This document shows positions 1 through 6,902 of a DNA stretch of 19,710 bases, piece by piece (the first letter of the stretch is position 1; each line of letters starts with the position of its first letter). The translations under genes were made by a program, and so were the position numbers. Source of the DNA: CAZHFW01 sp964531675 (GTDB lineage Bacteria; Planctomycetota; Phycisphaerae; Phycisphaerales; UBA1924); NCBI GenBank assembly GCA_964531675.1, contig CAZHFW010000053.1:1-19710 (forward strand), written 5' to 3'. The notes under the pieces are model-generated. The model saw nothing but the letters and a program-made list of their open reading frames with translations. It made no database searches and was not told the origin of the DNA.

Positions 1-2
1 GT

Positions 3-80
3 GGTCGCGGCGGCTACGGCGGCGGCGGTGGTGGTGGCGGCGGCCGCGGCGGCGACGATCGCGGCGGGCGCGACTGGTAA
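3..80 (+). CDS. C-terminal tail of a glycine-rich RNA-binding-type protein (5' truncated by window edge)
   Basis: The frame beginning at base 3 reads GRGGYGGGG, then a Gly/Arg stretch, and ends in DDRGGRDW followed by TAA at 78-80. RGG/GYGG tails of this kind close bacterial RRM-type (RNP-1) RNA-binding proteins and some cold-shock-like proteins, where they bind RNA loosely. Only 25 residues are visible and no RRM domain is in view, so the family is inferred from composition. A strong intrinsic terminator follows 26 nt after the stop, which supports this being a true gene end. The GGC-repeat DNA is open in several frames; this frame was chosen because its stop sits just before the terminator and its residue pattern is a recognised one. 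Confidence 0.6.
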   Translation, partial: GRGGYGGGGGGGGGRGGDDRGGRDW

Positions 81-106
81 ATCCTGCCCAACCTTGTCCT
101 TTTCAG

Positions 107-133
107 GGCCCTCCAGTGCTGGAGGGCCTTTTT
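107..133 (+). terminator. Rho-independent terminator after the glycine-rich gene
   Basis: GGCCCTCCAG pairs with CTGGAGGGCC (107-116 with 119-128; in practice an 8-9 bp stem with a small loop), followed directly by TTTTT at 129-133. This is a canonical intrinsic terminator. Confidence 0.9.
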
Positions 134-182
134 CTTGCATTGAGGTTCCGCTTTCGGGTACACCTTCCCGAGGAGGACCGCC

Positions 183-434
183 TTGTTCTTCTCCCGCATC
201 AAGTCCATCCTGGATCTGGCCCACCACGGCGCCTTGGCCCGTGCTCTGCACTCGCGCTGGCTCACCAAGGCGGTCACGTCCAATCGCGAATATCCCCGCA
301 TCCCCATCCGGCAGGTCAGCCAGGGGGGCTTCTCCGACCTGGCGTCCACGCCCGAAGGCCGCATCCTTTGTGACGGCTGGTGGTATCTGGCCCTGGACCA
401 GGTCGACTCGGATGATCAGGCCTCCAAAAGCTGA
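183..434 (+). CDS. Small hypothetical protein (83 aa), TTG start
   Basis: I do not recognise this family. The reading frame starts MFFSRIKSILDLAHH and ends at TGA 432-434. The start is TTG, chosen because a perfect AGGAGG lies at 171-176, six bases upstream. The product is a soluble-looking basic/amphipathic small protein with no signal peptide, no membrane segment and no metal motif; a C-terminal CDGWWYLALDQ patch is the most distinctive part. It stands alone between the terminator at 107-133 and the gene at 646. The ribosome binding site is the main reason to believe it; conservation would have to be tested with a protein search. Confidence 0.6.
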   Translation: MFFSRIKSILDLAHHGALARALHSRWLTKAVTSNREYPRIPIRQVSQGGFSDLASTPEGRILCDGWWYLALDQVDSDDQASKS

Positions 435-632
435 GAACCCGGCCGGGCGCTGGACGCATGATGTTGGTTTCCCGGATAGTCTTGATAACCAGAGGCGTCG
501 CGGAGTCCACCGGGTTCTTCGGGCTCCTGACGTGTCCGGACTTTGGCCCTGCCCGACTCAAGCCGATGTTTGAGGTGGGCGCAGGCCGATCGGCCGGGAT
601 GTCGATCCGCGCCGCCCGATTCCAGATCAGAG

Positions 633-638
633 CAGACT
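633..638 (+). promoter_or_regulatory. Candidate -10 element (CAGACT) for a leaderless transcript of the 646 gene
   Basis: CAGACT lies 7 nt before the ATG at 646, and no SD is present. The surrounding GCAGACTCCCCGCC-ATG closely matches GTAGACTCCCCCC-ATG in front of dnaX. No convincing -35 is visible. Confidence 0.35.
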
Positions 639-645
639 CCCCGCC

Positions 646-1545
646 ATGAACCAAGACGCTCAAGCCCCCGCGCAGGACCAGAACCAGGACCAGGTCCTGA
701 CCGCCAAGGTCCACAAGCCCTGGCTCCTCAAGATCGCCGCTGTGATGGTGGTGATGCTCGGATTCGCGATCTGGGGCTACATCGACGCCACCAGGATCTA
801 TCCGGAGCGTGGCTACCAGGCGTCCAAGTTCCTGGAGTGGCAGTACCTTCAGAAGCTCTCGGAGACCGGCGAGCTGGCCAAGGCCGGCGTCGACGATCCC
901 GCCGCGACCATCGCCCAGCTCAAGCAGCGCGCCAAGGACGGCATCTCGCTCTCGCCCGGCGAGAGCACCAGGCTGGCCTGGCTCAGCGCGCTGAAGACCA
1001 CCGGGCTGCTCAAGCCCGAGTTCACCAAGATCCCGCGCGAGAATCCGCGCGAGAAGGTCGCCGATCCTTCCGATCGCATGGCGACGCTGCAACAGCAGTT
1101 CACGCAGTCGTCCGGCAAGTTCGAGGCGCCCAAGCCGCTCAGCGACTTTGACATCCCGGTGCAGTGGCTCTTCGTCGGCCTGGGCTTCCCGATCGGGTTC
1201 TACCTGCTCTGGCTCATCATCCGCGTGCTCGGACAGAAGCACACGTACAACCCCGCGACGCAGACGCTCACGCTCGCCGACGGCACAAGCCTGACGCCCG
1301 CACAGCTCGAGGACATCGACAAGCGGAAGTGGCACAAATACATGGTCGCGCTGATCCCCGCCGCGGGACATCCCCGGGCCGGGCAGTCGATCGAGATCGA
1401 CCTGCTGCGCCACCGCGAACTCGAGGAGTGGATCCTGGCGATGGAGGCCACCCGCTTCCCCGAACGCGCCGCCGAGGCCCAGAAGGCCGCGGAAGAGGCT
1501 GCGGCACAGCCCGCGGAAGAGACCCCCGCCCAATCCGAACAATGA
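646..1545 (+). CDS. Two-TM membrane protein of unknown function (299 aa)
   Basis: I do not recognise a named family. The protein has a Gln-rich cytoplasmic N-terminus (1-20), a first hydrophobic helix at about 26-45, an extracytoplasmic region of about 125 residues with predicted helices, a second hydrophobic helix at about 172-194 (VQWLFVGLGFPIGFYLLWLI), and a cytoplasmic part. That last part contains YNPATQTLTLADGTSLTPAQLEDIDKR-like beta structure and ends in an Ala/Glu-rich tail (EAQKAAEEAAAQ). The post-TM2 segment resembles small membrane-tethered PH-like domains, but this is only an impression. No SD precedes the ATG; a -10-like CAGACT sits 7 nt upstream. The gene is followed by a GC-rich hairpin and then the DUF456 gene. 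Confidence 0.85.
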   Translation: MNQDAQAPAQDQNQDQVLTAKVHKPWLLKIAAVMVVMLGFAIWGYIDATRIYPERGYQASKFLEWQYLQKLSETGELAKAGVDDPAATIAQLKQRAKDGISLSPGESTRLAWLSALKTTGLLKPEFTKIPRENPREKVADPSDRMATLQQQFTQSSGKFEAPKPLSDFDIPVQWLFVGLGFPIGFYLLWLIIRVLGQKHTYNPATQTLTLADGTSLTPAQLEDIDKRKWHKYMVALIPAAGHPRAGQSIEIDLLRHRELEEWILAMEATRFPERAAEAQKAAEEAAAQPAEETPAQSEQ

Positions 1546-1566
1546 GCGCCCGCGGGGGTCGGGCAG

Positions 1567-1585
1567 CCGGTCGGGTTCCGACCGG
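1567..1585 (+). other. GC-rich hairpin between the 646 gene and the DUF456 gene
   Basis: CCGGTCGG (1567-1574) pairs perfectly with CCGACCGG (1578-1585) around a 3-nt loop. The downstream sequence (TCGTTGCTTCCC) has only scattered Ts, so this is at best a weak terminator or a 5' mRNA structure of the next gene. Confidence 0.4.
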
Positions 1586-1612
1586 TCGTTGCTTCCCTAA
1601 GGTGATGCGCTC

Positions 1613-2137
1613 ATGTCCTGGGTTCTGATCGTCGCTGGTCTGTTGATGGCGCTCGCTGCCGCGGCGGGCGTGGTGCTGACCGCGATCACGCTACCTGGCA
1701 CGTGGGTCATGCTGCTCGTGGCGCTCCTGGTGCAATGGTGGTCGCCTGGCGGGACCTTTCCGTTCGACTGGTGGACGATCGGGATCTGCGCCGGCCTGGC
1801 GCTGGCGGGCGAGGTCTTTGAGTTTGCAGCCTCCGCGGTGGGCGCCAAGAAGGCGGGCGGGAGCTCACGCGGCGCGATCGGTGCGGCCATCGGCTCTCTG
1901 GTCGGCGCGATCGCGGGCGCGCCGTTCCTGTTCCTGATCGGGGCGATCATCGGCGCGGTGATCGGCGCCGCCCTGGGCGCGATCATCGCCGAGCGGGCCT
2001 TTGCGGGACGGACGTGGAAGCAGTCCACGGTGGTTGGCTCGGGGGCCGCCGCGGGACGACTGGCGGCGTCGCTGGTCAAGGTCTGCCTGGCGGGCGTGAT
2101 CGGCCTGACGCTGGTGGTGGCGATCTTCAACCGCTGA
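1613..2137 (+). CDS. DUF456 domain-containing membrane protein (174 aa)
   Basis: This is a DUF456 family integral membrane protein. Visible family hallmarks are ITLPGTWVMLLVAL near residues 25-40, the LAGEVFEFAASAVGAKKAGGSSRGA block around 65-88, and the Gly/Ala-rich helical repeat IGAIIGAVIGAALGAIIAE around 105-125. Length is typical of the family. About four to five hydrophobic helices are present, including a glycine-zipper hairpin and a C-terminal helix (VCLAGVIGLTLVVAIF). The molecular role of DUF456 proteins is not established. ATG is chosen because AAGGTGA lies at 1599-1605, eight bases upstream. It lies downstream of the two-TM gene and upstream of the PhoH gene, which has its own promoter candidate. 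Confidence 0.85.
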   Translation: MSWVLIVAGLLMALAAAAGVVLTAITLPGTWVMLLVALLVQWWSPGGTFPFDWWTIGICAGLALAGEVFEFAASAVGAKKAGGSSRGAIGAAIGSLVGAIAGAPFLFLIGAIIGAVIGAALGAIIAERAFAGRTWKQSTVVGSGAAAGRLAASLVKVCLAGVIGLTLVVAIFNR

Positions 2138-2208
2138 ACACAAATCTGACGAAGTCCGCGGGATCTGAATCCCCGGCGCGCCGAGATACGGAAAGTCACG
2201 GGGCGGCC

Positions 2209-2238
2209 TTGTGCCCCTTGGTCCGCTGTGGTTATGCT
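2209..2238 (+). promoter_or_regulatory. Candidate promoter for the PIN-PhoH gene
   Basis: TTGTGC (2209-2214), an 18-nt spacer, and TATGCT (2233-2238) lie upstream of the ATG at 2270, leaving a leader of about 25 nt that contains the SD. The same TATGCT hexamer precedes the HAF-repeat gene at 11599-11604. Confidence 0.45.
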
Positions 2239-2269
2239 CGCTTTCCATCCAGGGAAGGATGCCTCCACG

Positions 2270-3874
2270 ATGCAGGAAGCTCTCAAGTCGGACGTGCCCG
2301 GGACCGAACTCAAGCGCAGCGGGGCCGCGGGAAAGAACGGCTCCCCGAGAGCAAACGGGGGCCCCCAGACGCCGCCCAACGGAGCCGCCGACCAACGAAC
2401 CGGCGCAACCAGCGTGCCCCAGACCCGCACCGCTTCCAGACAGGCCATCGACGACGATGAGGGCGTCAAGCACTTCGTGCTCGACACAAACGTCCTGCTG
2501 CACAATCCCAACGCGCTCTTCGTGTTCAAGGAACACGAGGTCATCATCCCGCTCACGGTCATCGAAGAGCTGGACAAGATGAAGCGCAAGGACGACGACC
2601 TGGGCCGCAATGCCCGCGAGTGCATCAGGCACCTGGACCGCCTCCGCGCGATGGGCAAGCTCACCGACGGCGTGGACTGGGGCTCGGTCTCACCCCGCGC
2701 CGGACAGGCGGCTTCTTCGGGCAACGGGAAAACCGGCCGCGTGCGCATCGACGTGGTTGATCACCCGCGTCCCGCGGGCCTCAAGGAAGACGCGCCGGAC
2801 CACCGCATCATCGCGGTCGCGTACGCGCTCAAGCAGTCGGGCGTGAACGCGGTGTTCGTGTCCAAGGACATGGGCGCCCGCATCAAGTCCGACGCCCTGG
2901 GCATCCGCACCGAGGACTTCGCCAACCAGAAGGTCGACGCCGACCGGCTCTACACCGGTTACGTCAACATCACCTGCGAAGGCTCGCTCATCGACGAGCT
3001 CTACAAGGACAGGCTGCTCGAGATGTCGCGCCTGGACCCCTTGCTCCTGGACGTGGATGAGACGGGCGCCGAGTATCAGCGCGACGTGCAATCCAACCAG
3101 TTCGTGGTCCTCAAGGACGCTGCGGACGAGAACCACACCGGGCTCGGAAGGCGTCTGGCGGACACGGATCACGTCATCCCCGTCACCGGTCCGCGCAAGC
3201 CCGTCTTCGGGATCATGCACCGCAACGTTCAGCAGCTCATGGCGCTGGACCTGCTCATGGACGACGAGGTCAGGCTCATCACGCTCGTGGGCTCCGCGGG
3301 CACGGGCAAGACCTTGCTCGCGATTGCTGCGGGCATGGCCAAGGTCTTCAGCGAAGAGCGTTACGACAAGCTCCTGGTGGCCCGCCCGATCATGCCCATG
3401 GGCCGGGACATCGGCTATCTGCCTGGCGACAAGGACGAGAAGCTCACCGCGTGGATGCAGCCAGTGTTTGACAACCTCGGGTACCTGCTCAGCACGCGCG
3501 GCGCGCATCTGCAGGCCGCCGAGAGCCACTCGACCGAGCAGCGCATCCAGAAGCTCATGGTCGATGGCAAGCTTGTGCTCGAACCTTTGACCTACATCCG
3601 CGGGCGTTCGATCCCGCATCAGTTCATGATCGTGGACGAAGCCCAGAACCTGACGCCGCACGAGGTGAAGACGATCGTGAGCCGCGTGGGCGAAGGGACC
3701 AAACTCATCCTCACGGGCGACATCGGGCAGATCGACAATCCGTACCTCGACTCATCGAGCAACGGCCTGTCGTACGCCATCGAGAAGATGAAGGGCGTGC
3801 GCCTGTTCGGCCATGTCACCCTCGCCAAGAGCGAGCGAAGCGAACTGGCGAGCATCGCGGCGAGCAGGTTGTAG
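2270..3874 (+). CDS. PhoH family ATPase with N-terminal PIN domain (534 aa)
   Basis: This is a PIN-PhoH (PhoH2/YlaK-type) protein: a putative RNase (PIN) fused to an RNA-helicase-like NTPase (PhoH), acting in cytoplasmic RNA metabolism. After a disordered N-terminus (1-65), the PIN domain starts with KHFVLDTNVLLH (67-78, the first acidic residue in the DTN motif), then IPLTVIEELDKMKR (94-107), and the distal acidic part AVFVSKDMGARIKSDALG. The PhoH domain carries Walker A GSAGTGKT (341-348), the PhoH signature LLVARPIMPMGRDIGYLPGD, Walker B FMIVDEAQN (about 452-460) and the LTGDIGQIDNP motif. All key residues appear intact. ATG 2270 is preferred over the in-frame GTG at 2228 because AGGGAAGGA lies about ten bases upstream and the GTG would overlap the promoter candidate. 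Confidence 0.93.
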   Translation: MQEALKSDVPGTELKRSGAAGKNGSPRANGGPQTPPNGAADQRTGATSVPQTRTASRQAIDDDEGVKHFVLDTNVLLHNPNALFVFKEHEVIIPLTVIEELDKMKRKDDDLGRNARECIRHLDRLRAMGKLTDGVDWGSVSPRAGQAASSGNGKTGRVRIDVVDHPRPAGLKEDAPDHRIIAVAYALKQSGVNAVFVSKDMGARIKSDALGIRTEDFANQKVDADRLYTGYVNITCEGSLIDELYKDRLLEMSRLDPLLLDVDETGAEYQRDVQSNQFVVLKDAADENHTGLGRRLADTDHVIPVTGPRKPVFGIMHRNVQQLMALDLLMDDEVRLITLVGSAGTGKTLLAIAAGMAKVFSEERYDKLLVARPIMPMGRDIGYLPGDKDEKLTAWMQPVFDNLGYLLSTRGAHLQAAESHSTEQRIQKLMVDGKLVLEPLTYIRGRSIPHQFMIVDEAQNLTPHEVKTIVSRVGEGTKLILTGDIGQIDNPYLDSSSNGLSYAIEKMKGVRLFGHVTLAKSERSELASIAASRL

Positions 3875-3897
3875 TTCAACATCTCGCAACGCCCGAG

Positions 3898-3923
3898 CGT
3901 GGATCGCCCTGGCGTGCTCCACG
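3898..3923. other. Hairpin between two convergent genes
   Basis: CGTGGA (3898-3903) pairs with TCCACG (3918-3923), and inside it CGCC (3905-3908) pairs with GGCG (3911-3914). It lies in the 55-nt gap between the PhoH stop and the Nudix-like stop on the other strand. It has no T tract on either side, so a termination role is only possible, not shown. Confidence 0.35.
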
Positions 3924-3929
3924 GCGGCG

Positions 3930-4703
3930 TCACACCCACCCCCAAAACCGCCACAGCGCCCGCGTCGGCGGGATGATCCGTGCCGCGTGCTGTTCGTCAA
4001 AGGCGGGGAGCTCGTCGAGCGGAACGGCGCGGACTTCCAGGTATTCCCAGTTGCTTGGCCTGAGGCCTTCAGCGGGGATGTCTGCTTCGGCTCTCACGAT
4101 CAGGTCGAGGCAGCGGGCGTCGTGCTCGTAGGTCACGGCGCAGAGTTCGGGATTGCGCCAGGGGATGTTGAGCTCGTGCTCCATCTCCAGGCGGCATTGC
4201 TCGAAGATGTAACGTTCGCCCACCATGGTCACGGCGCCGCCCGGAAGCTCCACGCCGCCCGAGGGGCCGAGTTCCCAGTAGTCGCCGTAGATCCGCGTCT
4301 TGGGTGAGCGTTTGCCGAGCACGACGCAGGGCTTGCCCTCGGGGGTCTTGCCCATGAGCACGACGGTGACCGCGAGCAGCACCACCCCGGTGTCCACTTC
4401 GGGCTGGACGACCATGCGCTTGTACTCTTCGATCCTGCCGCGGATCGCGCCGGTGAGCGGGTCGAACGCGCTGACAGCAAGCAACGGCGCGTTGAACATC
4501 TTGGGATTGGCCTTGAGCCTGAGATCCCACTGGGCCTGCACGCGATCTTCAAAGTCCTGGTTTGCGAGCTTCAGCGGCGCGCGGTCGATGTCGATCGTCA
4601 CGCTCATCTGGTCGTGCACGAGCCAGACGCGCACGCCCGGCAGGTCGGGATACGCGATCCCGCCCGGCGCGATCGGGCACGCGCTGGAGTCGCCCGCGCC
4701 CAT
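3930..4703 (-). CDS. Nudix-hydrolase-like protein with degenerate Nudix box (257 aa)
   Basis: It is the third gene of the dnaX-ybaB operon; its ATG (4703) follows the ybaB stop (4706-4708) with two bases between, indicating translational coupling. The central part looks like a Nudix fold: VVLGKRSPKTRIYGDYWELGPSGGVELPGGAVTM (split around residue 145), where LPGG is typical, followed by a helix with RLEMEHELNI at 171-180. Compared with the Nudix consensus GX5EX7REUXEEXGU the spacing of the first Glu is off by one, one catalytic Glu is His and the Gly is Asn, so activity is doubtful. The conserved C-terminus DELPAFDEQHAARIIPPTRALWRFWGW is consistent with a Nudix-type lid. Many bacteria have recR in this operon position; here it is absent. 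An alternative internal start is Met33. Confidence 0.6.
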   Translation of the reverse strand: MGAGDSSACPIAPGGIAYPDLPGVRVWLVHDQMSVTIDIDRAPLKLANQDFEDRVQAQWDLRLKANPKMFNAPLLAVSAFDPLTGAIRGRIEEYKRMVVQPEVDTGVVLLAVTVVLMGKTPEGKPCVVLGKRSPKTRIYGDYWELGPSGGVELPGGAVTMVGERYIFEQCRLEMEHELNIPWRNPELCAVTYEHDARCLDLIVRAEADIPAEGLRPSNWEYLEVRAVPLDELPAFDEQHAARIIPPTRALWRFWGWV

Positions 4704-4705
4704 AT

Positions 4706-5089
4706 TCAGCCCAGAAGGCTCCCGATGCCGCCCAGATCGCCTCCAGCGATGTCGCCCAGGCCGAGGGACTTGGCCTCCTTGCCGATCTCGGCCTGCAACG
4801 CGTCCTGCGCCTGCTTGAGCGCGTCGTTGGTCGCGTCGGCGATGAGCGAGCCCGCCAGCGTGCGGGTCTTCTCGTCGGCCGCCATCCCCGAGACCAGCGC
4901 GGGGCTGAGCTCGACCGAGAGGATCTTCATGGACCCGTTGGCAACGACCTTGCACGCGCCATTGCCGCCGACGCCCGTGAACTGGGAGCGCTCCATCTTG
5001 TTCTTCACGCGCTCGCCCGCGTTCTTCAGCGCGTCGCGGTTCTTCAGAAGCCCCATGAGCGGGCCCATCGCCTTCAACTGGTCAAACAC
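4706..5089 (-). CDS. ybaB: YbaB/EbfC family nucleoid-associated protein (127 aa)
   Basis: This is a small dimeric DNA-binding protein of the YbaB/EbfC family, which associates with the nucleoid. Visible features are the N-terminal FDQLKAMGPLMGLLKN, the amphipathic helix ERVKNKMERSQFTGVGGNGACKVVANG, the conserved strand MKILSVELSPALV and the C-terminal helix LIADATNDALKQAQDALQAE. The tail is Gly-rich (GLGDIAGGDLGGIGSLLG). Length is slightly above the usual 100-110 residues. GTG at 5089 is preceded by GAGGAA about six bases upstream. It lies downstream of dnaX on the same strand, the classical dnaX-ybaB pairing. Confidence 0.92.
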   Translation of the reverse strand: MFDQLKAMGPLMGLLKNRDALKNAGERVKNKMERSQFTGVGGNGACKVVANGSMKILSVELSPALVSGMAADEKTRTLAGSLIADATNDALKQAQDALQAEIGKEAKSLGLGDIAGGDLGGIGSLLG

Positions 5090-5166
5090 GGTGCGTTCCT
5101 CGGAACAAAGGGTGATTCGTCAGAGCGGCGGAACGATAGCGGGCCGGGCCAAGGCCGGACAGCGCC

Positions 5167-5748
5167 TCAGCGGGCCTGCCGCTCGGGATCGTCCAGTTCG
5201 CGGGGCCTGGGCGTCACGCCGGCGATGCGGCCGCCGAGCTTGGCCAGGGCCCGCTTCACGAGGGGATGCTCCCCGGGGACCATGCGGGGCGCCGCGGGCG
5301 TCGCCTGCTCGGGCGCTTCTTCGGGCTGTACGACCCGCATCCGCAGACGCACCGGGAATCCCGCGGCCCGCGCGAAGAGGGCTTCAAGCTCGGGCGTGCG
5401 CGACTGCGCGATCGCCGCCAGCGAACCCGTCGCTTCCACCATCGCGGTGTCCGCGTCGAGCGAGGCCAGACGCATGTCGTGGATGATCGCTTCGAGCTGC
5501 CGCGACGAGCCCGAGAGCGCGACCACGGTCCGCCAGAACGCCGCGGGGTCCGACGTGCCCACGCCCTTGATCGAGACCGGCGTCGGCGACGCCAGTGCTG
5601 CACTGGGCTTGGCCTCGGCCATCGCGCCCGGGCTTGCGGGGCTGGCGGGATTGAGGTGACGAGAAGCGTGTTCTGGACTTGGCGGGGCGCTCAGGGGCGG
5701 CGCAGACGCCGGCGGCGGCAACGCACGCGCCGGAGGCCCCGTCAGCGT
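5167..5748 (-). CDS. dnaX: dnaX tau-specific extension, reached by -1 frameshift
   Basis: This is the -1 frame relative to the dnaX gamma frame. After the A7 slippery run it is open from the ACG at 5748-5746 to the stop at 5169-5167, adding 193 residues and giving a tau of about 576 aa. It begins TLTGPPARALPPPA, a Pro/Ala-rich linker, and then has a folded domain, SDPAAFWRTVVALSGSSRQLEAIIHDMRLASLDADTAMVEATGSLAA. That resembles the C-terminal DnaX domain found after the linker in gamma/tau subunits (W..VV.....R.LEA......L..LD...A.V). It has no SD-led start of its own; the first TTG (5721) and ATG (about 5622) are not well placed. Without frameshifting this segment would be an orphan. Confidence 0.75.
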   Translation of the reverse strand, partial: TLTGPPARALPPPASAPPLSAPPSPEHASRHLNPASPASPGAMAEAKPSAALASPTPVSIKGVGTSDPAAFWRTVVALSGSSRQLEAIIHDMRLASLDADTAMVEATGSLAAIAQSRTPELEALFARAAGFPVRLRMRVVQPEEAPEQATPAAPRMVPGEHPLVKRALAKLGGRIAGVTPRPRELDDPERQAR

Positions 5749-5769
5749 TTTTTTGCCGGTGATGCTCCC
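5724..5769 (-). promoter_or_regulatory. dnaX: Programmed -1 ribosomal frameshift signal in dnaX (slippery run plus SD-like element; stem-loop extends to 5694)
   Basis: On the minus strand an SD-like GGGAG (5769-5765) lies 10 nt before AAAAAAA (5754-5748). The gamma frame reads GCA AAA AAA CGC TGA, so termination follows one codon after the run. Seven nucleotides later a stem forms: GGGG (5740-5737) with CCCC (5697-5694) and CGGCGC (5732-5727) with GCGCCG (5703-5698), with a 4-nt bulge on one side. The order, spacing and elements parallel the E. coli dnaX site (AGGGAG, A AAA AAG, stem-loop). Transcriptional slippage on the A7 run, as known in Thermus dnaX, could contribute as well. Confidence 0.8.
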
Positions 5770-6896
5770 ACCGCGCCTTGCGTCACCACCGCGGTGACGT
5801 CAGCGAGCTTCTCCGTCAGCGCGAGCCTGACGATCAGCGCATCGACCAGCGCCCGGGGCGAGGACGAACTCTTGCACGCCCGCTGCACGTTCTCGCAGAG
5901 CGCGATCATGTGCACCACGCCCGCCGCGTCGAACTTGGAGGCCCGCTTGGCCTCCTCGGAACGCGACGCCTCGGACAGATCCACCAGCGCGGTCTTCTCG
6001 CCGCAGGCGGACAGGACCATCAGATCGCGGAAGCGCTCGAGCAGGGTCTCGATGAGCTGGTCGATGGAAATGCCGCGGCCGAGCAGCTCATCGGCGCGCT
6101 GGAGCGCCACCGACGGATCGCCCGAGGCCAGAGCGTCCACGAGTTGCCCGACCAGCTCGCGGTCGGGCAGGCCGAGCAGCTCTTCCAGGAGCTTCATGGT
6201 GAGCTTCTTCTGTCCGGCGGCCATCAGGCGGTCCATGAGCGAGAGCGCATCGCGCATGGAGCCATTGCCGAGGCGCGCGACCTGGTGGAGCAGTTCGGGC
6301 TCGGCCTCGAGCTTCTCGTCCTTGACGATGCGCTTGAGGTGGTCGGCGATCGCGGAGACCGGGATGTTGCGGAAGTCGAAGCGCTGGCAGCGCGACTGGA
6401 TGGTCGCGGGGACCTTGTGGGGGTCGGTGGTGCAGAGGATGAACTTGACGTGCTCGGGGGGCTCCTCCATGGTCTTGAGCAGCGCGTTGAACGCCGCGGT
6501 CGAGAGCATGTGCACCTCGTCGATGATGTAGATCTTGTACGGCCCGCGCATGGGGCGATAGACGGAGTTGGCGATCAGCTCGCGGGCCTGATCGACCGAG
6601 TTGTTGCTGGCCGCGTCGATCTCGATGACGTCGGTGTCCTTGCCCGACATGATGGCAGCATCGATCTCGTCGCCCGACTTGGAGCCCTTCTTCTGGGCAG
6701 CGGACCCGTTGAGGGCCTTGGCGAAGATGCGCGCCGAAGAGGTCTTCCCGACGCCGCGGGTGCCGCAGAACAGGTAGGCGTGGGCCACCCGACCTGAGTC
6801 GATGGCCGCCTGCAAGGTCCGGGCGATGGCCTCCTGACCGACAAGCTGGTCAAAGTCCTGGGAACGGTATCGGCGGGCAAGGACGGTGTAGGACAT
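5742..6896 (-). CDS. dnaX: DNA polymerase III subunit gamma/tau; zero-frame product is gamma (384 aa)
   Basis: DnaX is the clamp-loader motor that loads the beta sliding clamp and organises the replisome. The sequence starts with the classical SYTVLARRYRSQDFDQLVGQE, then Walker A GTRGVGKTS (45-53), DVIEIDAASNNSVDQ (89-103), Walker B IIDEVHML (124-131), LLKTMEEPPEHVKFILCTTD and the arginine-finger SRC motif (168-170). Domain III follows with LADALSLMDRL-type sequence. The usual four-Cys zinc module between Walker A and DVIEIDAASN is missing: the segment 63-85 contains no Cys. The zero frame ends ASPAKKR* just after an A7 run, giving a gamma-like product. No SD precedes the ATG; TAGACT lies 6 nt upstream, overlapping the stop codon of the MauE-like gene. 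Confidence 0.95.
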   Translation of the reverse strand: MSYTVLARRYRSQDFDQLVGQEAIARTLQAAIDSGRVAHAYLFCGTRGVGKTSSARIFAKALNGSAAQKKGSKSGDEIDAAIMSGKDTDVIEIDAASNNSVDQARELIANSVYRPMRGPYKIYIIDEVHMLSTAAFNALLKTMEEPPEHVKFILCTTDPHKVPATIQSRCQRFDFRNIPVSAIADHLKRIVKDEKLEAEPELLHQVARLGNGSMRDALSLMDRLMAAGQKKLTMKLLEELLGLPDRELVGQLVDALASGDPSVALQRADELLGRGISIDQLIETLLERFRDLMVLSACGEKTALVDLSEASRSEEAKRASKFDAAGVVHMIALCENVQRACKSSSSPRALVDALIVRLALTEKLADVTAVVTQGAVGASPAKKR

Positions 6897-6902
6897 GGGG
6901 GG

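Noticed and set aside
1..573. A 190-codon open frame from the window edge
   Set aside because: It crosses the terminator at 107-133 and the SD-supported gene at 183; the glycine-rich frame ending at 80 is more sensible.
435..645. tRNA or structured RNA (GACGC...GCGTC with TGGTT/AACCA inside, near 450-500)
   Set aside because: There is no tRNA arm pattern or TTCGA loop, and only two short stems; it can be chance in GC-rich DNA.
316..1542. A 408-codon minus-strand open frame
   Set aside because: It overlaps the two-TM gene and the intergenic region, has an Arg/Leu/Gly/Asp-skewed composition, and has no SD or domain.
5167..5721. Independent hypothetical gene downstream of dnaX
   Set aside because: It has no SD or credible start, is in the -1 frame after a slippery run with stimulatory signals, and its domain resembles the DnaX C-terminal region.
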